This document shows positions 1-5,256 of a DNA stretch of 5,955 bases, piece by piece. Below the pieces are notes generated by a model that saw nothing but the letters and a program-made list of their open reading frames with translations, was not told where the DNA came from and did no database searches. This stretch comes from Bacteroidota bacterium. Its GTDB lineage: Bacteria > Bacteroidota > Bacteroidia > Bacteroidales > CG2-30-32-10. The position numbers and the translations under genes were made by a program. The stretch lies in NCBI GenBank assembly GCA_013334735.1, contig JAAXXA010000196.1, positions 1-5,955 of the forward strand, given 5' to 3'. How positions within the stretch are numbered: the first letter of the stretch is position 1; each line of letters starts with the position of its first letter.

Positions 1-1
1 T

Positions 2-556
2 CTTGATTATACTATTGGTTCGGTACATTTGGTTAAAAATAAAAAGTCAGGAGAATTATGGTTTATTGATGGACCTATAATTAATTACACAAGCGGTCTT
101 TCTTCAATTTTTGATAATAATATTAAACTTGCCGTTACATCTTTTTATGAGCAGACTGCTGAAATGATAAGTACTCAAAAGCCAACAATAATAGGTCATT
201 TCGATAAAGTTAAGATGCACAACAGAAATCGTTTTTTTAAAGAAACGGAAAGCTGGTATAAAAAATTAGTTAAGCAAACCCTTGATGTTGTTGAAAAATC
301 AGGAAGCATTGTTGAAGTGAACACTCGTGGTATTTATAAAAAACGTTGCGATTCCTTATATCCCGGCGAAGAAATATTAAAAGAAATATTAAAATTAAAA
401 ATTCCTATAACCATAAGCGCCGATGCTCACGAACTTCATGAATTGACCGCGTATTATCCTGAAACGATAAGCCTTTTAAAGGATATGGGGTTTAAAAAAC
501 TAAAATATTTTACAGGAAAAACTTGGGACGACTATGAAATTTCTACATTTTTCTGA
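2..556 (+). CDS. PHP-family phosphatase, histidinol-phosphatase (HisJ/HisK) type, 5'-partial
   Basis: The frame is open from base 2 to the TGA at 554-556 and gives 184 visible residues. The true start lies left of the window; the in-frame TTG at 29 is internal because conserved residues precede it. Metal-binding PHP motifs appear in family order: DYTIGSVH (visible residues 2-9), GHFDKVK (65-71), an acidic EVNTRG strand (95-100) and SADAHE (129-134). Members are usually about 260-280 residues, so roughly 80-100 are missing, including the first His-rich motif. The established family reaction is hydrolysis of L-histidinol phosphate to histidinol in cytoplasmic histidine synthesis, using a metal cluster held by His/Asp/Glu. 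No other his gene is visible. Many Bacteroidota carry this activity in a bifunctional HisB, so a different phosphoester substrate is possible. The family call is firm; substrate specificity is inferred. Confidence 0.85.
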   Translation, partial: LDYTIGSVHLVKNKKSGELWFIDGPIINYTSGLSSIFDNNIKLAVTSFYEQTAEMISTQKPTIIGHFDKVKMHNRNRFFKETESWYKKLVKQTLDVVEKSGSIVEVNTRGIYKKRCDSLYPGEEILKEILKLKIPITISADAHELHELTAYYPETISLLKDMGFKKLKYFTGKTWDDYEISTFF

Positions 557-563
557 AATGTAG
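543..563. terminator. Small hairpin at the convergent gene ends (weak terminator candidate)
   Basis: CTACATTT (543-550) and AAATGTAG (556-563) form a perfect 8-bp stem with a 5-nt loop, extendable by one T-G wobble. It overlaps the TGA stop of the phosphatase gene and lies between two convergent genes, where a bidirectional terminator would be expected. Neither side has a clear T-run and the stem is AT-rich, so the call is weak. Confidence 0.3.
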
Positions 564-565
564 CT

Positions 566-593
566 CGTAATTCGTAATTGATAATTCGTAATT
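566..593. repeat. Short tandem heptamer, four units of CGTAATT
   Basis: Four consecutive 7-base units are visible: CGTAATT, CGTAATT, GATAATT and CGTAATT. They fill most of the gap between the convergent phosphatase and acetyltransferase genes. The octamer TTCGTAAT found here recurs at 3177-3184, inside the 5' extension of the large secreted-protein gene. Tandem heptamers of this kind are known as STRR sequences in heterocystous cyanobacteria. Any function here is unknown. Confidence 0.8.
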
Positions 594-602
594 TATAAAG
601 TA

Positions 603-1043
603 TTATTTTGTCCTACTCAATTTATATTCCATATAAAAGTGCCTGATTCCGGCTTCTTCAAATGCTTCTCCTATTATTTCAAAACCATTTTTTAAATACA
701 GATTAACGGCTGAATGTTGTGAATGCAGATATATTGTTTTTGAAAATTGTATCGTATCTTTTAACACTTCTTTTAAAATTAATGTTCCTATTCCTTTTCC
801 ACGTTGCTCTTTAATCACGGCAAACCTTTCTAATTTGATGCCTTTTATTGTTTCGCGCCATCTTGCAGTTGCAATGGGTTCATTATTTTCAATAAGCAGA
901 AAATGATGAGCTGTAAGGTCAAAGCCATCGTATTCAAGTTTAGGATCAATGCTCATTTCTTGTACAAAAACCTTTGTGCGAATGCCGAGAGCTTTTTTAA
1001 AAAAAATCTTATTGGAATAATCAAAACGCAGTATTGACAGCAT
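603..1043 (-). CDS. GNAT-family N-acetyltransferase (ElaA/YjcF-like)
   Basis: This complete 146-residue protein has the usual single-domain GNAT length. It shows the hallmarks of the ElaA/YjcF-like group: R22-x-x-VFVQE (22-29), D-G-F-D with a following HH (39-47), an ATARWR strand (58-63), LERFAVIKEQRGKGIG (71-86) with the Q/R-x-x-G-x-G/A acetyl-CoA pyrophosphate loop, and a C-terminal SQHSAVNLYLKNGF block (108-121) followed by GEAFEEAGIRHFYM (125-138). Such enzymes transfer acetyl from acetyl-CoA to an amine in the cytosol; the acceptor cannot be read from the sequence. The ATG at 1041-1043 is the natural start because the conserved domain begins right after it. No strong Shine-Dalgarno is visible, as is common in Bacteroidota. 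It follows the large secreted-protein gene by 60 bases on the same strand, but nothing links their functions. Confidence 0.88.
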   Translation of the reverse strand: MLSILRFDYSNKIFFKKALGIRTKVFVQEMSIDPKLEYDGFDLTAHHFLLIENNEPIATARWRETIKGIKLERFAVIKEQRGKGIGTLILKEVLKDTIQFSKTIYLHSQHSAVNLYLKNGFEIIGEAFEEAGIRHFYMEYKLSRTK

Positions 1044-1070
1044 ATTGCAGGTTGTATTTGTTTTCTTATA

Positions 1071-1089
1071 AATACTTTATAGCAGTATT
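1071..1089 (-). terminator. Weak hairpin between the secreted-protein and acetyltransferase genes
   Basis: On the minus strand AATACT and AGTATT pair over 6 bp around a 7-nt loop. This lies 14 bases beyond the stop of the large secreted-protein gene and 28 bases before the acetyltransferase start. No clear T-run follows on the minus strand and the stem is AT-rich, so it could be chance. If real, it would separate the two transcription units. Confidence 0.2.
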
Positions 1090-1103
1090 AAATAAATTAG
1101 TTT

Positions 1104-3215
1104 TTAATTTTGATATCTAATTATAACTATACCCGAACCGCCTGCTGCTCCTACTGTTGAAGAATCACCTCCTGTATCAGTTGAAGCGCTACCTCCACCG
1201 CCACCAGTATTTGGAGTTCCTGCAGTTCCTGCTCCTTTTGAACCATAATTTGCACTTTTACCTCCCCCACCTAATCCACCTGATGAATACGATTTTCCAG
1301 AATAAGGATTATGCGCACCACCACCACCACCACCAGCATAGTAAATGGATGTTCCTGAAATTGAATAAGCAAGACCAATTCCTCCATCTCCACCATATCC
1401 ATTATTGCTATCTGAATCTTGTCCATCTGCTCCTGCACCACCACCACCACCACCTTTATAAGGGTAAGTACCGGTATTTCCATGACCAGTTCCACCATCA
1501 TTTCCTTGACCAGAAGTTCCTGTGCCAGGTGTAACATCATTACCGCCGCCGCCCCCTGAGCCACCATTTAACACAGAGATTAACTCTGCAGAACAACCTC
1601 CTCCTCCTCCAATTGCTGTTAGATTACCAAATACTGTATTAGCACCATTTTGTCCTGGCGTATTTGCATTTGCACCTGCCATGGTGCCTCCGGCTCCTCC
1701 TGAACCAACTGTAACTGTATATGGGGTATTTGTTACAGAATATGAAAAACCTGCACGAGGAGATTCTGCTCCATAGTATATCAATCCCCCTGCACCACCA
1801 CCACCACCATATCTTGCACCGCCCCCTCCACCTCCTGCAACAAGAAGGATTTCAATATCACCGTATCCATTTGTTGGTGTGAATGTTCCTGAAGATGTAA
1901 ACGTATGAACAGTATAACCGCCAGAATATGCAGGAGATGATCTTGGATTCAAACCCGAAGCATCAGTATAAGTTATTGTACCTCCTGTGGCGGTAAACGT
2001 GGAAGATGTTTGCGTTAATGTGGTTGCCGATGAATTTAAACAAGTATTGTATGCCCAAACATATCTTGTATATGATGTATTAGGGTTGAGGCCGGTTTCT
2101 GTCTTAGTAGTGTTTGCGCCCATATCGGTTGCCGAGTTGTAATCATTGCTTGTATTCCATTTGTAGCCTGTTGCTCCCGATACTGTATTCCAGTTCCACA
2201 CAATTTGATTGATTGAAGGTGTAGTATGAGTACTAGCTGTTGGAGCTGATAGAGTTTCATTAACAGTGAGTAATGCGCTACTGCTTATTGCAGCAGGTGA
2301 ACAACTGCCACTAACTATACACCTGTATTTATTACTATTCATCGCTACTGTGGGGTTTGTAATAGTTAGTGTAGCAGTATTAACATTTGAATATAAACCG
2401 GCATTTGATAAATTATTCCAACTGCTTATATATTCCTGCCATTGATATGATAAGCCTCCTGTGGCTGTAACAGAAAAAGATTCGGATCCACTTCCGAGAC
2501 AAGTGTTTACTGATGCTGGTTCCACTGTAATGTTTGGCGAAGTAGAATTAACGGCTATTGCGTAGTTTCCCGAAACCGTACCGCTGCCACAGGTATTAGT
2601 ACCGAAAACGCTTAAATTACCGGAAGTTGCAGTACCTGAAAAATATACTATTACAGTATTTGATGAACCGACTATAGAAGCTCCGGTACCCGAATAAGAC
2701 CATAAATAATTTGTGGCTCCTGAAATAGCAGGAACAGAATATAACACTGCATTTTGTCCCGGACAAACAGTAGCTGTACCGCTAATGGTTCCTGCTGCTG
2801 CGGGTGCATTTTTGCACAAACACGATATGGGTTGCCATACATTGCTATAAAATGCTTCGAAACATTTAGTGGTAGTATTATATATCAGAAGCCCTTCGGC
2901 AGGTGTAACATTAGGTCTTCTGGTTGTACCCATACGAGGAATTAGTAGTCCCTGACTTGTAGTCCCTGATGTAGTATCGGGTTGTAAATCTAGTATCGCC
3001 GAATTAGCAGCTGAATCGCCGTTAATGTTGATAGCTATGCCTTGAGAAAAACAGATGAATGATAAAAGTGAAAAGATAAAAGTGAAAAAAATAAATGCAA
3101 TACATTTTGCAAAGTGATAACTAAAACTAATAATTTTTTTTGTTTTACTCACATTATTATTTATTTTTAAAAGGTGTTCGTAATCCGCCATTGGCAGACG
3201 CTTCGCTTTGTTCAT
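1104..3215 (-). CDS. Secreted modular surface protein: PKD-like, Ig-like, FN3 and C-terminal glycine-rich domain
   Basis: The frame encodes 703 residues. A signal peptide with hydrophobic core 37-54 ends at Phe-Ser before Gln58, a typical Bacteroidota signal peptidase I site. Residues 59-115 carry the SAILDLQPDT...GLLIPRM...EGLLIYNT block shared with the next gene upstream. Then come a PKD-like domain (about 140-223), an Ig-like domain (228-319, with paired Cys and a YRC motif), a fibronectin type III domain (324-405) and a glycine-rich domain (about 411-703). The last opens GGYTVHTFTSSGTFTP, continues EILLVA plus poly-Gly, and ends GIVIIRYQN. Similar glycine-rich domains occur in phage receptor-binding adhesins and bacterial surface proteins. 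No C-terminal type IX sorting domain, LPXTG or membrane anchor is visible. The start is uncertain: ATG 3215 gives a long 57-residue leader, ATG 3191 is possible, and GTG 3152 (682 residues) aligns best with the start of the neighbouring paralogue. A surface or adhesive role is inferred. Confidence 0.85.
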   Translation of the reverse strand: MNKAKRLPMADYEHLLKINNNVSKTKKIISFSYHFAKCIAFIFFTFIFSLLSFICFSQGIAININGDSAANSAILDLQPDTTSGTTSQGLLIPRMGTTRRPNVTPAEGLLIYNTTTKCFEAFYSNVWQPISCLCKNAPAAAGTISGTATVCPGQNAVLYSVPAISGATNYLWSYSGTGASIVGSSNTVIVYFSGTATSGNLSVFGTNTCGSGTVSGNYAIAVNSTSPNITVEPASVNTCLGSGSESFSVTATGGLSYQWQEYISSWNNLSNAGLYSNVNTATLTITNPTVAMNSNKYRCIVSGSCSPAAISSSALLTVNETLSAPTASTHTTPSINQIVWNWNTVSGATGYKWNTSNDYNSATDMGANTTKTETGLNPNTSYTRYVWAYNTCLNSSATTLTQTSSTFTATGGTITYTDASGLNPRSSPAYSGGYTVHTFTSSGTFTPTNGYGDIEILLVAGGGGGGARYGGGGGAGGLIYYGAESPRAGFSYSVTNTPYTVTVGSGGAGGTMAGANANTPGQNGANTVFGNLTAIGGGGGCSAELISVLNGGSGGGGGNDVTPGTGTSGQGNDGGTGHGNTGTYPYKGGGGGGAGADGQDSDSNNGYGGDGGIGLAYSISGTSIYYAGGGGGGAHNPYSGKSYSSGGLGGGGKSANYGSKGAGTAGTPNTGGGGGSASTDTGGDSSTVGAAGGSGIVIIRYQN
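1317..1334 (-). repeat. In-frame GGT6 glycine microsatellite
   Basis: Six perfect ACC units on the + strand read as six GGT glycine codons on the minus strand (residues 628-633 of the glycine-rich domain). A matching GGT6 tract lies at 1437-1454 and a GGT5 tract at 1794-1808. All three are in phase with the gene, so slippage would change glycine number without a frameshift. Confidence 0.75.
1437..1454 (-). repeat. In-frame GGT6 glycine microsatellite
   Basis: Six ACC units on the + strand encode six consecutive glycines (about residues 588-593) of the large secreted protein. It has the same unit and phase as the tract at 1317. Confidence 0.75.
1794..1808 (-). repeat. In-frame GGT5 glycine microsatellite
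   Basis: Five ACC units on the + strand encode five consecutive glycines (about residues 470-474), early in the glycine-rich domain. Confidence 0.7.
2929..3050 (-). repeat. Paralogous N-terminal block, copy A
   Basis: These 122 bases align without gaps to 4905-5026. I count 20 mismatches by hand, about 84% identity. The block runs from the end of the signal peptide (FSQG) through SAILDLQPDT and LLIPRMGT. Downstream of it the two proteins diverge quickly, so this is the best-conserved module between them. Confidence 0.85.
3061..3088 (-). repeat. Tandem heptamer inside the signal-peptide coding region (downstream gene)
   Basis: On the + strand the units are GATAAAA, GTGAAAA, GATAAAA and GTGAAAA, i.e. 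a perfect 14-base repeat present twice. A decayed unit, GATGAAT, precedes it at 3054-3060. The tract encodes about residues 43-52, part of the Phe/Ile/Leu-rich hydrophobic core of the signal peptide. Confidence 0.8.
3153..3215 (-). other. Possible repeat-derived 5' extension of the large secreted-protein gene
   Basis: These 21 codons precede the GTG at 3150-3152, where similarity to the paralogue's start begins (VSKTKK here, MKTKK there). The part at 3177-3206 is GC-richer than its surroundings, includes the odd-length palindrome GCCATTGGC (3187-3195) and contains TTCGTAAT (3177-3184), the same octamer as in the intergenic heptamer repeat at 566-593. It may be a fragment of a dispersed repeat that happens to be in frame, or the 5' untranslated region. 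Confidence 0.4.
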
Positions 3216-3307
3216 TGCTTCTTAATTTTTTAATATTATGATAATGAATAAATTTAATTTTATCTATTAATCCTGCAGTACGTTAAAACGGATTTTCTAA
3301 TTTATTT

Positions 3308-5122
3308 TTAAAATGGATATTGCAAACCAGCACCACTGTTGTATAGTGTTGTTATTTCTGCTGCTGTTAAAGAACGAGACCAAATACCTACTTCGTCTAT
3401 TGTTCCGGTAAAATTGTAACCATCAGACCGGTTACCCAAAACAAGATCTGTGGTATTTTTTATCGAAGCAGTAAGATTATCACTTACAACAGTAAGTGCT
3501 CTTGAAACTCCATTTACATAAATCTTTATCCCTGCTACTGTTGAAGAGCCACTGGAAGTTAAAACTATATGATACCAAGTTCCTGTTGAAGTAACATAAT
3601 TACTTGTGGTTTTTATCGCGATACAATTTGAAGAAGTATTGCTGTAAATATCACAATAAACTTGTCCTGCTGCGCTTAGATACAAAGAATAACCATTCCA
3701 TGTACCACCAGTTATTTGGTGAGATATCATAAAATTATTATCAACAAGTGTTACTTTATTTATCCATAAACTAATTGAAAAAGGATCTGTTCTTTCAAAA
3801 TCAAAATTATTATATGCTCTACTTAAATGGTCGGTAGTTGAATTAAATATCGCACCATTGTTTATATTGCCGGTTCCATAAGTAACATTAGCATTTGTGA
3901 GGGTATTAGAATTCCCGCTTATGTCGGAAGCACTTCCACTGGCTTCATCTAGTTTCCAGTATGCAACGATATTAGCAGCTATGTTAATAGTAGTAGCTGT
4001 AATTGTAGATGAATTTTCACCGGATCCGCAACTGTTTGCTCCACGTACACGATAATAATAAGTTGTAGATGGTGTTAATCCTGTAACATTATAAGTGAGA
4101 ACATTTCCTGCATTTAAACCATTATATGATCCTACAAAAGAAGCAAAATTTGTTGCAGTAGAAACATCAAGCAGATAACTTGTTGCATCTATTGCTGTAT
4201 TCCAGTTCGCGGTAATACGTGTTGAGCTAACTGCAGTTGAGGCTGTTGCTGTGGGAGTAGCAGGTAAAGGATTTACCGTTACTGTTGTGGATGCTGCTGC
4301 TGATGTTCCGCATCCGGTTGCCGTTACACTAACTGTTGCTGTGCCTGAAAAACCGGTATTCCATGTTACTGTCCCGGTTGTTCCTGTTCCTGAAATAGTA
4401 TTACCTGTTCCAGTTACTGTCCAGTTATATGTAGTAGTATTAGTGGCAGAAGTAGTGTAAGCGGTATTACTGCTTCCCTGACAAATAGTTGATGCCGATG
4501 GTGTAGGTGTGCTTGGAGTGCCAACTGTAGGAGTAATTGTAATAGTTAAAGTACTTGCACTACTCATTCCACAACTATTTACTGCTATAACACTTAAATT
4601 ACCTGAATTTGAGCCAAATGTTACAGTAATACTGCTAGTCCCTGTGCCGGAAGAAATTGTAGCTCCTGCGGGTAATGTCCAGTTATAAGAAGTTGCTCCG
4701 CTCACTGCCGCAACCGAGTATGTAACTCCTGTTTGATTTGCGCAAACAGAGGCCGAACCTGTTATTAAACCGGGTGTGTTAACACTATAATTAGGATTGT
4801 TATTCAAATTTACCCATTGTGCACCATCATAGTATTGAAAATTCAGACAATCTGTATTGAAAATCATAAGTCCTTTAGCAGGAGAATTAGGTCGTTTATC
4901 TGTTCCCATACGAGGAATAAGAAGTCCCTGGCTTGTTGTACCTGATGTTGTATCGGGTTGTAAATCGAGTATTGCAGAATTAACAGCAGGGGAGCCGGTA
5001 ACATTGATACCTACGCCTTGAGAAAAGGAATTAAAAGTTAAAAGTGAAAAGTTAAAAATGAAAAAAATATACAATATTACTTTTAAAACTTTTTTCAACT
5101 TTTGTATTTTTTTTGTTTTCAT
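3308..5122 (-). CDS. Secreted modular surface protein: two PKD-like domains, FN3 and C-terminal LamG-like domain
   Basis: This complete protein of 604 residues starts at ATG 5120-5122. A lysine-rich n-region (residues 2-14) and a hydrophobic core (15-31) lead to cleavage before Gln35 in SFSQG. Residues 36-92 hold the SAILDLQPDT...LLIPRMGT...GLMIFNTD block shared with the downstream gene. Next come PKD-like domains at about 115-197 and 207-283, a fibronectin type III domain (287-378, ending in TTYYYRVRGANSCGSGENS) and a LamG/concanavalin A-like domain (about 383-600). The last is recognised by AYWKLDEASGSASDISGN, SISLWIN, GTWYHIVLT, IYVNG and GTIDEVGIWSRSLTAAEI. LamG-like domains often bind glycans or proteins, but the ligand cannot be read here. 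No sorting domain or anchor follows; the chain ends a few residues after the lectin-like fold. It sits between two genes with glycine-rich C-termini on the same strand, with 92 and 134 bases of spacing. Confidence 0.9.
   Translation of the reverse strand: MKTKKIQKLKKVLKVILYIFFIFNFSLLTFNSFSQGVGINVTGSPAVNSAILDLQPDTTSGTTSQGLLIPRMGTDKRPNSPAKGLMIFNTDCLNFQYYDGAQWVNLNNNPNYSVNTPGLITGSASVCANQTGVTYSVAAVSGATSYNWTLPAGATISSGTGTSSITVTFGSNSGNLSVIAVNSCGMSSASTLTITITPTVGTPSTPTPSASTICQGSSNTAYTTSATNTTTYNWTVTGTGNTISGTGTTGTVTWNTGFSGTATVSVTATGCGTSAAASTTVTVNPLPATPTATASTAVSSTRITANWNTAIDATSYLLDVSTATNFASFVGSYNGLNAGNVLTYNVTGLTPSTTYYYRVRGANSCGSGENSSTITATTINIAANIVAYWKLDEASGSASDISGNSNTLTNANVTYGTGNINNGAIFNSTTDHLSRAYNNFDFERTDPFSISLWINKVTLVDNNFMISHQITGGTWNGYSLYLSAAGQVYCDIYSNTSSNCIAIKTTSNYVTSTGTWYHIVLTSSGSSTVAGIKIYVNGVSRALTVVSDNLTASIKNTTDLVLGNRSDGYNFTGTIDEVGIWSRSLTAAEITTLYNSGAGLQYPF
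4905..5026 (-). repeat. Paralogous N-terminal block, copy B
   Basis: This is the partner of 2929-3050: 122 bases, no gaps, about 84% identity by hand count. It encodes the end of the signal peptide and the first roughly 40 residues of the mature protein. Confidence 0.85.
5030..5064 (-). repeat. Tandem heptamer inside the signal-peptide coding region (upstream gene)
   Basis: Five consecutive 7-base units on the + strand read ATTAAAA, GTTAAAA, GTGAAAA, GTTAAAA and ATGAAAA. On the coding strand they specify about residues 20-31 (FFIFNFSLLTFN), nearly the whole hydrophobic core of the signal peptide. Unit sequence and position match the tract at 3061-3088 in the paralogue. Confidence 0.8.
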
Positions 5123-5256
5123 TGTGTTATAATTTTAATTATTTGAACAATCAGGCTTTTTTTTAATGCAATACTATAGAGAGTAATGATAAGAAAAATA
5201 AATTTTTTATAATACTATTTTATCTTATTACCTACTTTAAATAATTCTATTACTCC

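Noticed and set aside
566..593. CRISPR-like repeat
   Set aside because: The units are 7 bases long and directly abutting, with no spacers.
1157..1776. Open frames on the + strand rich in His or Pro, and a Val/Met-rich minus-strand frame at 1271-1567
   Set aside because: They are other-frame readings of GGN glycine codons in the large secreted protein. Runs of CCA, CAC and ACC explain the poly-His and poly-Pro, and no domain is recognisable.
1104..1960. Collagen-like Gly-X-Y repeat
   Set aside because: Glycine runs are irregular and lack three-residue periodicity; the conserved spacers fit a glycine-rich domain instead.
2036..2260. Short frames at 2036-2260 (-), 2754-2945 (+) and 4251-4460 (+)
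   Set aside because: They lie wholly inside well-supported secreted-protein genes in another frame and show no family motif.
3045..3060. Possible lipoprotein signal (Cys55 in LSFICFSQ)
   Set aside because: Ile directly before the Cys does not fit a lipobox, and the paralogue has no Cys there. Cleavage before Gln58 fits better.
5165..5185. Possible Bacteroidota -7 element (TAGTATTG on the minus strand, one mismatch to TAnnTTTG) upstream of the LamG gene
   Set aside because: No convincing -33 TTTG at the right spacing was found, and the AT-rich context gives many such near matches.
5187..5230. AT-rich inverted repeat in the gap between the glycine-rich and LamG genes (arms 5187-5200 and 5216-5230, one bulge)
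   Set aside because: The arms contain almost only A and T with a 15-nt loop in very AT-rich DNA, and no T-run follows. Chance pairing is likely.
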